From a virus: a DNA stretch of 23,711 nucleotides. Position 1 is the stretch's first letter. Each line of letters begins with the position of its first letter. Both the position numbers and the translations under genes were made by a program. Positions 14,708-21,896 of the stretch are shown one piece after another. The stretch is from positions 1 to 23,711 of the IMG/VR virus record IMGVR_UViG_3300022851_000110. One strand, 5' to 3'. The notes beneath the pieces were generated by a model. It did no database searches. It saw nothing but the letters and a program-made list of their open reading frames with translations, and was not told the origin of the DNA.

Positions 14708-15052
14708 TTATGTTATTTTAGTTGGCTTGTTTCTTCCTAACTTACAAGATGCTTTTACGTAAGTACCTTTGTTAGCTTTGATCATTTTACCGTATTTAGC
14801 TCCGTCCATAGCTCCTAAGCCAAAACCATTACTTCCTAGTACTTTACTTGCTAACGTTCCGCCTTTACTAGATGTTGCATTTCTTCCTGGACCCATATTT
14901 AAAATCTTTTCTAAAATGCTTTTTTTCTTTTCTCCAGCGATGTTTCTCATGTTTGGTCTCATTAAAGCAGAGCCTGTTCCCGCTCCTGCCATTTTAGAAC
15001 CAAGCATACCAATAACACCGGCTGCAAGTGCTCTTTTCATATTCTTCTTCAT
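14708..15052 (-). CDS. Gly/Lys-rich small protein, 114 aa
   Basis: A basic, Gly-rich protein of 114 residues starting MKKNMKRALAAGVIGMLGSK, with a weakly hydrophobic N-terminal helix, a central Lys-rich stretch and a conserved-looking end (GAKYGKMIKANKGTYVKASC, then KLGRNKPTKIT). The final motif recurs in marine phage minor proteins I have seen, without function. AGGAGATAAC gives a good ribosome site. It lies between the polyvalent protein and the portal and may be packaged with DNA. Confidence 0.68.
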   Translation of the reverse strand: MKKNMKRALAAGVIGMLGSKMAGAGTGSALMRPNMRNIAGEKKKSILEKILNMGPGRNATSSKGGTLASKVLGSNGFGLGAMDGAKYGKMIKANKGTYVKASCKLGRNKPTKIT

Positions 15053-15105
15053 TGTTATCTCCTATAGGTTTATCGCCACATTGTAAAGCAAATTTACTTA
15101 AAAAT

Positions 15106-17364
15106 CTATAATAGTGGTTTAAATATATTAGTATTGTCTACAAAACCACCTGCGTTCATATAAGCTTTCATAGGCAACAAAAATTTCTTTAATACTTGGT
15201 CATCTGCAATTAAAGTAGGAACTGTTTCATATAATCTAGGTTCGTCTGGACCCATTTCAATTACTCTTAGTTTACCTCTGTCTCCTGAAGATATTTTTAA
15301 TAATTCTTCTGCTTCATCTAAAGTATTTGAAGCTCCTATATGCTCTTGAAACACATAGTTATCTCCGTCTTTATAAGTATAAGTAGCTCTACCGTCTTTA
15401 ATGTTTTTTAAATACTCAGAATTATCTCTAGTGCTTATTTCTTCTACAACTTTAAATCTTTTATTAGGATTAGATTTAGGCATAGGAAACATTTCAAATT
15501 TAGCTCCATATTGATTAGCAATTTTTTTAAAAGGAGCTACCATAGTTGCAAGAGAACTTGTTTTTCTAATCTCACCACTAGCAGTTCTCATAATAGTAGT
15601 TCCATCCATTAATCCATAATTAATCTCATCTCCTATCATACTACCACCAGGCATTTTAATTCCTTTATTCATTGATGAAGGTATTATAGATACAGCGTTA
15701 ATGTTTCTTTCTGCCATTGTTCTAAGTAAGTTCTTAGCTACATAATCTGGCCAAGATCTAGATAAAGGAGCGGCTGTAGTTTGTTCGATAGTTCCTCTTT
15801 GTAATAACTTACCTGCAGCAGATTTTTCTATTTGAGAAATCCTGTAATTCACATTAGCTAATTCTTGTTGCTGTTTTCTAGTCAATCCTGCAATCCCTCT
15901 ACCAATTTCTCTAAAAGGAGCAGCCTTCTCCATTAACTCATCTCTTTGTTTTTTAAGAATCTTAACTGAAGTTTCTGTGTTGAAAGGATTAATTCTATTT
16001 TTAAAATAATTTTCTCTACTACTTTTATTAGCTGAAAATTGTTCCGAGTGAATATCTGTTTGAGCCTCACTTACTCTTAAATGTCTTTTGTTACCTCCAA
16101 GTTTAGGATTAGGTAAATCATCGTATCTAATAAAACCAATTTCATTATCTATGAAATGAGGATTTCCGCCACCCGTTGCAAATTTTCCTCCGTCAACATT
16201 AGGTAATCTTTTGCCATAATAAATTACGTCTTCAGTATAATTTTCTCCACCTCTTAAAGCATACCCTGTTTGATTTTTATAAGTTGGGTAAAAATTATTT
16301 TTACCTACTTTATCTCTTCTAAATTTTAAACCGTTTGGAAGATCTACTTTTTTACTATACTGATTATAGTCTCCTGTAGTTCTATTTAACTTAACTAATA
16401 TATTTGCGAACGCAGCAGGGTCTGATGCTTCTCCTGCTAGATCTCTTAAATCATTTTGTAATATTCTTATAGCGTCTGCATCCATAGGATTCATTTGATT
16501 ATCTGCTGTTCTAGCTAGCCCTCTTAAATTATTTAAAATAGATTGAGTTGTGCCGGTGTCCTGTAGCCCTTGTTTAATTGCTACATTTTTAAAATTATTA
16601 GTAAGTTCTAAAACTTCTTCTGTCGGGTTTCCTCTAACTCCTAACCTTAATGTTTTTAAATCATTGATTGGAGAATTTTTTACCATGTCTAATAAAGTAT
16701 CTCTGTCTACGGGTAGTTTCTCATCCATTGCGATTTTTAAGAATCCTGATTCAGGTTTACCGTCTTTATTTAATTTTATCATATTAAGTTCATCTAACTC
16801 GTCAGCGGTTACTCTACGAGAGACACCGGTCAACGGACCAGAGTTAACTTTAAGTTGTGGGTTGTTTGCTTTTCCTAACCACTTAATCCATTGTTCTGCC
16901 GGAGCAGAATCAAATTGTGCTTCTTTAATTCTATCAAAAGTTGCTGAACCCACAATTGGATTAGTGTCACCATAACCTTTTCCTTGTGTGAAAGGAATGT
17001 TTTGTACTTCACCAAATTTAGAACGAGAGGACATTGGTACTAAAGCTTTAGAAGGACTTAAAATTAATTCTTGTGATTGGCCGGTGGCCGTTAAACTGTC
17101 GCCAGCTGAATCTGATACTGTTTTGTTTGGAGTGTAAGTAACATTACTACTTGGCTTTGGAGACTTAAAAAAGTTTCTAGCACCTGGAATTCTTTTTGCA
17201 ATTAAAGCGGTACCTAGTGCAGTAGCACCCAGTGCTGCTATTCCGCCAACGGCCGAAGGCCGTTTATCATCTACAACAATAGAAGTATCCTCCTTAGTCA
17301 ATGGAGTAGAACCTTTTCTTATTTGTTCAAGAAAGGTATTTGTATTTAGAAATTGTTCGGCCAC
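15106..17364 (-). CDS. Large polyvalent-type protein, possible ejected internal protein, 752 aa
   Basis: A 752-residue multi-part protein. Residues 30-70 hold an Ala/Gly hydrophobic stretch (VGGIAALGATALGTALIAKR); the centre (about 340-430) contains GYALRGGENYTEDVIYYG, NPHFIDNEIGFIRYDD and RHLRVSEAQTDIHSEQ. This ENY-x-E ... H-F ... H-x-R ... E-x-Q-x-D-x-H order is the signature of a domain found in large polyvalent phage proteins, often beside nuclease or methylase modules. The C-terminal 150 residues are mixed alpha/beta. No catalytic domain is evident to me. Location between terminase and portal fits a protein carried in the head and ejected, but this is inference. Confidence 0.62.
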   Translation of the reverse strand: MAEQFLNTNTFLEQIRKGSTPLTKEDTSIVVDDKRPSAVGGIAALGATALGTALIAKRIPGARNFFKSPKPSSNVTYTPNKTVSDSAGDSLTATGQSQELILSPSKALVPMSSRSKFGEVQNIPFTQGKGYGDTNPIVGSATFDRIKEAQFDSAPAEQWIKWLGKANNPQLKVNSGPLTGVSRRVTADELDELNMIKLNKDGKPESGFLKIAMDEKLPVDRDTLLDMVKNSPINDLKTLRLGVRGNPTEEVLELTNNFKNVAIKQGLQDTGTTQSILNNLRGLARTADNQMNPMDADAIRILQNDLRDLAGEASDPAAFANILVKLNRTTGDYNQYSKKVDLPNGLKFRRDKVGKNNFYPTYKNQTGYALRGGENYTEDVIYYGKRLPNVDGGKFATGGGNPHFIDNEIGFIRYDDLPNPKLGGNKRHLRVSEAQTDIHSEQFSANKSSRENYFKNRINPFNTETSVKILKKQRDELMEKAAPFREIGRGIAGLTRKQQQELANVNYRISQIEKSAAGKLLQRGTIEQTTAAPLSRSWPDYVAKNLLRTMAERNINAVSIIPSSMNKGIKMPGGSMIGDEINYGLMDGTTIMRTASGEIRKTSSLATMVAPFKKIANQYGAKFEMFPMPKSNPNKRFKVVEEISTRDNSEYLKNIKDGRATYTYKDGDNYVFQEHIGASNTLDEAEELLKISSGDRGKLRVIEMGPDEPRLYETVPTLIADDQVLKKFLLPMKAYMNAGGFVDNTNIFKPLL

Positions 17365-17615
17365 TAAAAGACTCCTTTAAACCCTGTACCTTTAATAGCA
17401 ATACCTACTCCTTGTACCACTGCTTCGCCACCATGATTAAATTTAGGTGTAACACCTTCCTCTTGAGACATCTCACTTAGAGTTCTACTTTTTGCTTTTT
17501 CTTTTCCTTCTTTTTCTGTCTTAGAATGTAGTTGAGTTTCTTTTGAATCTTTATATTTTTTATACTTCTTCATAGCTTTTTCACCAAAGTATGAAACGTC
17601 TACTGAATCTTTCAT
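17364..17615 (-). CDS. Small charged protein with GTGFKGVF C-terminus, 83 aa
   Basis: Eighty-three residues, Lys/Glu-rich and helical at the start (EKAMKKYKKYKDSKETQLHS), then a turn region and a C-terminus ending VVQGVGIAIKGTGFKGVF. The last ten residues match the end of the 206-aa protein almost exactly. It shares one base with the 752-aa gene (TAATG form) and follows the terminase by 9 bases with an AGGAG site. Function unknown. Confidence 0.68.
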   Translation of the reverse strand: MKDSVDVSYFGEKAMKKYKKYKDSKETQLHSKTEKEGKEKAKSRTLSEMSQEEGVTPKFNHGGEAVVQGVGIAIKGTGFKGVF

Positions 17616-17624
17616 AATAATCTC

Positions 17625-19091
17625 CTAATAATATTTATAGTCTCTTTCAATTTTCATACCTTCTGGTTCATCCATATAGGTTGATATAAAGTTACCTTGT
17701 CGATATCTTAACACAGCTTGTGTGGTACTGTCGACATAGTCGTCATGTTGAGCAAAAGGAAAAGCTGCACATTCCTCTATTACTTCTTCGGCAAAATGAG
17801 CTCCATCTGGATAAAACACCATTCCTGATTCAAATACAGGAGAAGCAGCATTAACTCTAGCATGCTTATCTTTACCTTTTGTAGGTATGAAATCAATTAC
17901 TGGAATACCAGCACGCCTTAATTCTTGTATTAGAGATTGTCCACTAGCCTTAGCTTCCACAATAACTGACTCTGGTTCCCAATATTTATAAGCTTCAAAA
18001 GCAACAGCTTTAAGTTCTGGAAAATCCCAACGACCTTTTTCAGCATCAAGTAAAATTAAACAACTATCTTCTGGAGTAGGTTCAAATATTCCCCATGTAG
18101 TAATAGCACTGTAGTCGGCAGATTCTTTTTTAGAAAATGCAGTATCATAACTTTGGATAACATGTTTTAAAGCAGGGACTTTTCCTTTCCAGGGGACCCA
18201 ATAATCTCTTTTAATGATGGCACCTTCTTCAGCAACTGGGTCCTGCATATATTGTGCGTTCCAGTTTCTAGGTGTAATAGATGCTTTAACACCTTCTAAT
18301 TCTTCTAATGACCAATACTCAGGCCATACAGGATTCCCACTATCTAGGATTGCAGGAAATTCTATAAGTTTCCATTTATCAGCTTTAGGTTCACTTTGTG
18401 CTTTGACGAGCCTTCCTGTTAAATCATCTTGAGCCCAACGAGTCATTACTAACAATATGGAACCACCTGGTTGTAAACGCTGTCTGGGTCCTGATGAATA
18501 CCAATCGTACGCTCTTTCCATAGCAGAGTCAGATAAAGAATCTTGCTCTGTATGTGGATCATCTATAATAAGCAAATCGGCCCCTCGACCTGTGATAGAT
18601 CCGCCAACACCCGCTGCAAAGTACTCACCGCCATGGTTAGTCTCCCACCTGCCTTTTGCTTTACTGTCTTCTCGAAGTTTAACATCTCCAAAAATTTCTT
18701 TATACTCCTGGCTATCAATTAAGTTTCTAACTTTGGAACCAAATCTACCAGCTAGTTCAGCGTTGTGTGAAACTTGCATAATTTTTTTCTTAGGGTACTT
18801 CCCTATAAACCAAGCCGGATATAAAAAAGATGCAAATTCAGATTTTGTATGACGGGGTGGCATATTCACAATGAGCCTTCCTTGTTTTCCCCCTGCAATT
18901 TTAGTTAACTCATGAGCAATATGTTGATGGTGGCCCCACTTTTTTGGGTCCTTTTCTTTTCTACAAATAAAATCTGGCCAAACTGCTTGAGCAAAATATA
19001 AAAAATTATCTTGACATAACTTAATATGTTGAATGTAGGCTTGTTCTACACGATCTCTTAATTGATCATTTGTTAGTGTATCGAGACTCAT
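17625..19091 (-). CDS. terL: Terminase large subunit, 488 aa
   Basis: The packaging motor, with ATPase and nuclease domains. Counting from the chosen start: Walker A as NMPPRHTKSE (76-85), Walker B as LLIIDDPHTE (173-182), coupling motif LLVMTRWAQDD (213-223), then the RNase H-like nuclease with acidic residues in SYDTAFSKKESADYSAI (D316), VIVEAKASGQ (E379) and QHDDYVDST (D450-D454). All expected catalytic residues are present. The frame is open to an ATG at 19259, but that one lies in a strong hairpin without a ribosome site and its extra 56 residues look non-conserved; MSLDTL at 19091 is the sensible start, even though its own ribosome site is weak. Confidence 0.93.
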   Translation of the reverse strand: MSLDTLTNDQLRDRVEQAYIQHIKLCQDNFLYFAQAVWPDFICRKEKDPKKWGHHQHIAHELTKIAGGKQGRLIVNMPPRHTKSEFASFLYPAWFIGKYPKKKIMQVSHNAELAGRFGSKVRNLIDSQEYKEIFGDVKLREDSKAKGRWETNHGGEYFAAGVGGSITGRGADLLIIDDPHTEQDSLSDSAMERAYDWYSSGPRQRLQPGGSILLVMTRWAQDDLTGRLVKAQSEPKADKWKLIEFPAILDSGNPVWPEYWSLEELEGVKASITPRNWNAQYMQDPVAEEGAIIKRDYWVPWKGKVPALKHVIQSYDTAFSKKESADYSAITTWGIFEPTPEDSCLILLDAEKGRWDFPELKAVAFEAYKYWEPESVIVEAKASGQSLIQELRRAGIPVIDFIPTKGKDKHARVNAASPVFESGMVFYPDGAHFAEEVIEECAAFPFAQHDDYVDSTTQAVLRYRQGNFISTYMDEPEGMKIERDYKYY

Positions 19092-19269
19092 AAGTAATTG
19101 ATAGTTTATACATGTGTATTCCTGATTGTAAAGGCAAGCGTCAGGTACCATAATACGCCAAATAAGAGGGGTGGGGGTAAGCCTGTACAGGTAAGAGTTT
19201 TTGTGGGGGTTTGGTACCTCTATTGAGGTGGGGAATGGTGGCGACCTAGTCGCCACCATGAGAGAGTTG
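19092..19269 (-). promoter_or_regulatory. Leader region of the terminase gene with hairpin
   Basis: This 178-base region before terL holds a perfect 11-bp inverted repeat, ATGGTGGCGAC (19235-19245) and GTCGCCACCAT (19249-19259) with a 3-base CTA loop, a 5-bp hairpin ACCTC-TATT-GAGGT at 19216-19229, and a 10-bp palindrome CCTGTACAGG near 19176. No U-run follows the main hairpin, so it may be a processing site or attenuator separating the early-type genes from the packaging operon. No clear sigma-70 promoter is visible. Confidence 0.5.
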
Positions 19270-19563
19270 TTAGTCGTTTCTAGGTGGTTGGTTGCCCATA
19301 AGTAAGTTCATTACATCACCCATTTTAGAGAATATTCTCTCTCTAAAATCATCAACTAATGGGTTGCCATTGTTAAGCAATATAAATTCCTCAACTGCAC
19401 TTTCCATGAACTTATAAAGTATTTCATAGTTAAGCGACTTGAACTTGTCATCACTCATCAACGATTGGATTTTACTATTATCAATGTCGTTGCCTAAATG
19501 TTTATCAAGCATAGTTGAAAACAATTTAGATGGTAAGTTATTATTGTCATTGTTATTTGGCAT
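19270..19563 (-). CDS. Unknown phage protein, 97 aa
   Basis: Ninety-seven residues with an Asn-rich start (MPNNNDNNNLPSKLF) and a helical body (LNYEILYKFMESAVEEFILL, RERIFSKMGDVMNLLMG). No domain recognised. It overlaps the 125-aa gene by 11 bases and is followed within 10 bases by the terL leader hairpin. The pair probably forms one short operon under the operator at 19959-19993. Confidence 0.65.
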   Translation of the reverse strand: MPNNNDNNNLPSKLFSTMLDKHLGNDIDNSKIQSLMSDDKFKSLNYEILYKFMESAVEEFILLNNGNPLVDDFRERIFSKMGDVMNLLMGNQPPRND

Positions 19564-19930
19564 TAGTATTTCCTTTCTTTATTTTTTCTAATGTATCATT
19601 GAAAGGCTTGAACTCAAGCGTTTCTATTTGTTTATAAAAGCCATTAACCAACAACTGCAATTTATAATCGCCACTGTTTTTAACGTGTTCAATAAATGAC
19701 TTACTATCAAATCTTCTTTGAGTTCGTTCAATCTTTTGAATGTAAGAACTGTTATCAATGATGTAGACGTTTTGTTTAAGTCTATCAAAGATACCTTTCA
19801 CAACTTCTTTAGTATCTGCTTTTAAAGTTTGATACTTGTTAAGTAAGTAAGCTTGATTGATGTATGCTTTAAGCACTCTAACATCTGCCTTGCTCACTGC
19901 GTTAGCTTTTGTTTTTTTTGCGTTTTGCAT
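19553..19930 (-). CDS. Unknown helical phage protein, 125 aa
   Basis: A 125-residue, Lys-rich helical protein (VRVLKAYINQAYLLNKYQTL, KEVVKGIFDRLKQNVYIID) with a middle section RTQRRFDSKSFIEHVKNSGD. No enzyme or DNA-binding motif is recognised. AAGGAAATAAAA before the ATG is a good ribosome site. It is the first gene after the triple operator-like sites and so is likely the directly controlled one. Confidence 0.65.
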   Translation of the reverse strand: MQNAKKTKANAVSKADVRVLKAYINQAYLLNKYQTLKADTKEVVKGIFDRLKQNVYIIDNSSYIQKIERTQRRFDSKSFIEHVKNSGDYKLQLLVNGFYKQIETLEFKPFNDTLEKIKKGNTNAK

Positions 19931-19958
19931 TTTTATTTCCTTATTGTTTTATTAATTT

Positions 19959-19993
19959 ATAAGATAATAATTTATCTTATCTGGATAAGATAA
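19959..19993. promoter_or_regulatory. Operator-like array: three ATAAGATAA sites at 13-bp steps
   Basis: ATAAGATAA at 19959-19967, its reverse complement TTATCTTAT at 19972-19980, and ATAAGATAA again at 19985-19993. All three 9-bp words are exact, alternate in orientation and start at exact 13-bp steps. The last two extend to a perfect 10-bp inverted repeat around TG. They lie 29 to 63 bases before the start of the 125-aa gene, as an operator for a dimeric regulator would. No matching regulator gene is seen in the window. Confidence 0.65.
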
Positions 19994-20061
19994 AGATTTT
20001 TACAAAGATTGATACAAAAAAATAAACTTTATTTTAATTTAATTTAGATGTGCTTGTGAAT

Positions 20062-20091
20062 AACCCTCACTGATTTTTAGTGAGGGTTTTT
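20062..20091 (+). terminator. Intrinsic terminator, best in plus direction
   Basis: AACCCTCACT (20062-20071) and AGTGAGGGTT (20079-20088) form a perfect 10-bp stem with a 7-base loop, followed by TTTAT in the plus direction. In the minus direction the tail is UUAUU, so some bidirectional action is likely. It separates the accessory genes from the operator of the 125-aa gene. Confidence 0.72.
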
Positions 20092-20110
20092 ATATTTAAG
20101 AAGTTTTAGT

Positions 20111-20144
20111 GCTGGGCACTGGTGCTGGGCACTGGTGCTGGGGG
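20111..20144. repeat. 13-bp tandem repeat, about 2.5 copies
   Basis: GCTGGGCACTGGT occurs twice in tandem (20111-20136), followed by GCTGGGGG. Its inverse, CCAGTGCCCAGC, is present exactly at 22151-22162. The composition is much richer in G and C than the surrounding phage genes. Confidence 0.85.
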
Positions 20145-20191
20145 TTAGTCTAATACAACAAACGAGGCTACAACGAGGATTACAACGAGGA

Positions 20192-20443
20192 TCAGCATTG
20201 TTCCTCCTGCTTTTTGTTGGGTTCTTTTAGATGTCCTATCTCATGCAAGTAGTCATACGAGGTATTCATAGTGCTTGTGAAATGTCTAGTCCTATGTTCT
20301 GATGGTGTGTCCTCATCTGCGTGCATACACATCTCTGCGAGCAATCGCTTCAGCTTGTGATTTTGTTTCTTTATGTTCTCATGTTCAATCGCCTTGTTGC
20401 TTGATTGTACTTCTTCTATTAGTCTATCTGTTTGGTCTGTCAT
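20192..20443 (-). CDS. Unknown accessory protein, 83 aa
   Basis: An 83-residue charged, probably helical protein (LIEEVQSSNKAIEHENIKKQ, NHKLKRLLAEMCMH) with a His-rich middle (SEHRTRHFTSTMN) and a Lys/Glu/Gln end. No domain is recognised. AAGGAGATAAC before the ATG is a strong ribosome site. Its stop codon abuts the three AACGAGG copies at 20161-20190. Confidence 0.65.
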   Translation of the reverse strand: MTDQTDRLIEEVQSSNKAIEHENIKKQNHKLKRLLAEMCMHADEDTPSEHRTRHFTSTMNTSYDYLHEIGHLKEPNKKQEEQC

Positions 20444-20740
20444 GTTATCTCCTTTTCCTTTTGTGTATCACACTCCTCTTGGTCTAGCAATAAAAAATTT
20501 AGAATAATGTGCGAAAGCAAAATCGCCAGGTGCCAGTCCCTAAAGGAAGAAGTAGTTTACTAACCGAACGCATAGCAAACGAGGAACGAGGTATAGAGAT
20601 GTGTGAACCCAACAGGAGCTACTCAAAAGATTCACACACCGAACGTGTTAAGCCGTTCCCTAATTTCTGGCACGCCAGCGCCAGCCGTTAAGGAATAGCC
20701 GTTGGCTATGCGTAAAGCATAGCCAACGAGAAACGAGGAT
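20444..20740. other. Non-coding spacer with structured segments
   Basis: About 300 bases without a believable gene. It holds the 8-bp inverted repeat TGTGTGAA (20600-20607)/TTCACACA (20631-20638), a mostly paired GTTCCCTAA/TTAAGGAAT arm pair enclosing CTGGCACGCCAG, a perfect 12-bp stem CGTTGGCTATGC/GCATAGCCAACG at 20700-20728 with GTAAA loop, and four AACGAGG-type words. A plus-strand reading frame exists at 20509-20691, but nothing suggests it is translated. A structured RNA on either strand is possible. Confidence 0.5.
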
Positions 20741-21133
20741 TTACCACCAACAAGTATAATAAACGCACTCGCCTTTTTCTACTACTTTTCTAGCCTTCTC
20801 GACAAAGCCTAAATCGTAAGCCTTCTGCTCTTTCTTTTCCTCGTCATCATAGTCATAACTATCTTCGCCGAAAAAGAACCCACATGTTTCAGGCAAGAGT
20901 TCGCCCTCTATAGCTTGCTCGAGTTCGTCAATCATACCTTCGTTGAGCCAAAGTCTTTCACAATTAAACTCTTTGTCCCCATAAGGATTTTGTTCAACAA
21001 ACTTATTTTGAAACCAACCATGTAATCGGTTGTGCTTTCTCCAATAAGCCAACTCCTCTCTGTTGTCGTCTTTTATTTCTTTTTTATCTTCAACAACATT
21101 CTTGGTCTTGTAGGCATACATGTCTAAACCCAT
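20741..21133 (-). CDS. Conserved phage protein MGLDMYAYK family, 130 aa
   Basis: The start at 21133 is preferred over ATG at 21139, because AAGGAG lies 6 bases from the former and touches the latter. The protein opens MGLDMYAYKTKNVV, then AYWRKHNRLHGWFQNKF, a middle with FNCERLWLNEGMIDELEQAI, LLPETCGFFFGEDSYDYDDE and the end VEKGECVYYTCWW. I recognise this order (MGLDMYAY, WRK-x-N-x-L-HGW, T-x-GFFFG, final Trp pair) as a family spread through phages and some bacteria without an established function. It may be an anti-host factor or a regulatory protein. Confidence 0.78.
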   Translation of the reverse strand: MGLDMYAYKTKNVVEDKKEIKDDNREELAYWRKHNRLHGWFQNKFVEQNPYGDKEFNCERLWLNEGMIDELEQAIEGELLPETCGFFFGEDSYDYDDEEKKEQKAYDLGFVEKARKVVEKGECVYYTCWW

Positions 21134-21355
21134 GTTCATCTCCTTTGTTAGTTAATATCCTTATGCTTATCATAGATGGGATACATGTCAAACATTATTT
21201 TCACCATATTTTCCACCAATATCTCACCTGCTCTGACGCCCCAGCTCCCCAGTCCCCAGCTCCTGTAGTACCCATCACCAGCAGTGCCACGGAGATCCAA
21301 ACGAGGAACGAGGTCGCCTCTGGATAAAGTATTGAAAAGAACACGAGGAATGCAA
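21134..21355. other. Non-coding spacer with GC-rich words and repeats
   Basis: A spacer of about 220 bases. The left half is ordinary AT-rich leader DNA for the 130-aa gene. From 21238 it becomes GC-rich (CCCCAGCTCCCCAGTCCCCA), followed by AACGAGGAACGAGG at 21300-21313 and a variant at 21342, directly before the stop codon of the 120-aa gene. No gene is supported. Confidence 0.55.
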
Positions 21356-21718
21356 TTAGGAACAAGCTTCTACCTCTTTATCGAAAGCAGCCAGCTTCTC
21401 TTCCCGTGCTGAATCATCTAATTCCTGAGCCAGTACTTCAACGGCAAACCAAACGAGGTCGTTCTTCAGTATCGTCAACGAGGAAGGGTCTTTGCAAATG
21501 TTGTAGAGCTGCAGGCCATTCTTGATCCCAGCTGCATCCGCGGTGTCTGTTAGGACCTGCCAAATCTCATCCTCATGATCATCATAAAACGAGGACGTCT
21601 CGTTGTAATAGATCAGGCCCCCGATGCCACCGGCGCAGCCGTGTTTCGCAATGTCTGAGATTAGAAAACTTTCTTCCTTCTCTCCTTCAGTTAACCATTC
21701 TTTAATTGTGCTAGTCAT
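21356..21718 (-). CDS. Conserved phage protein resembling DUF7222, 120 aa
   Basis: The 120-residue acidic protein starts MTSTIKEWLTEGEKEESFLI and contains SDIAKHGCAGGIGGLIYYNE (about residues 21-40), a FYDDHEDEIWQVL helix and NDLVWFAVEVLAQEL. The HGC-x-GG-x-x-G-L-I-Y core is what I know from DUF7222-type phage proteins of unknown function. Three AACGAGG copies lie inside the gene and are read here as part of codons; they fall between residues about 42 and 90. Codon usage looks richer in G and C than in the virion genes, which suggests separate origin. Confidence 0.72.
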   Translation of the reverse strand: MTSTIKEWLTEGEKEESFLISDIAKHGCAGGIGGLIYYNETSSFYDDHEDEIWQVLTDTADAAGIKNGLQLYNICKDPSSLTILKNDLVWFAVEVLAQELDDSAREEKLAAFDKEVEACS

Positions 21719-21887
21719 CTTTCACCTCCGACTCTTTCCATGTGTTACCGTTGGCGATGCATGGTGTGCCCTTGGCACCTGTCAGTGCGTATACTTTGTC
21801 TTCTTTAGGTTTGTCCTCTTCTACTTTAATATATTCTGTTCCGTAGTATTCGTTCATCTGTTGTATTAGTTTTTTACTTATAGTCAT
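21711..21887 (-). CDS. Small accessory protein, 58 aa
   Basis: ATG at 21887 to TAG at 21711 gives 58 residues, starting MTISKKLIQQMNEYYGTEYI, with a Lys/Glu-rich centre and an end containing TPCIANGNTWKESEVKDD. A good ribosome site (AAAGGAAAAT) precedes the ATG and the stop overlaps the next gene by 8 bases, so it is co-translated with the DUF7222-type gene. No domain recognised. Confidence 0.7.
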   Translation of the reverse strand: MTISKKLIQQMNEYYGTEYIKVEEDKPKEDKVYALTGAKGTPCIANGNTWKESEVKDD

Positions 21888-21896
21888 ATTTTCCTT

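Noticed and set aside
19092-19259. N-terminal extension of terL from ATG at 19259
   Set aside because: The ATG is within a perfect hairpin, there is no ribosome site, and the extra 56 residues (Pro/Thr-rich, then Tyr/Cys-rich) do not look like terminase. The family starts near MSLDTLTNDQ.
20509-20691. Plus-strand frame of 60 codons in the spacer
   Set aside because: No ribosome site, no protein-like pattern, and the sequence is explained by repeats and hairpins. All convincing genes are on the other strand.
20485-20740. tRNA gene in the spacer
   Set aside because: I could not find a cloverleaf with T-loop and acceptor stem; the hairpins do not fit the tRNA order.
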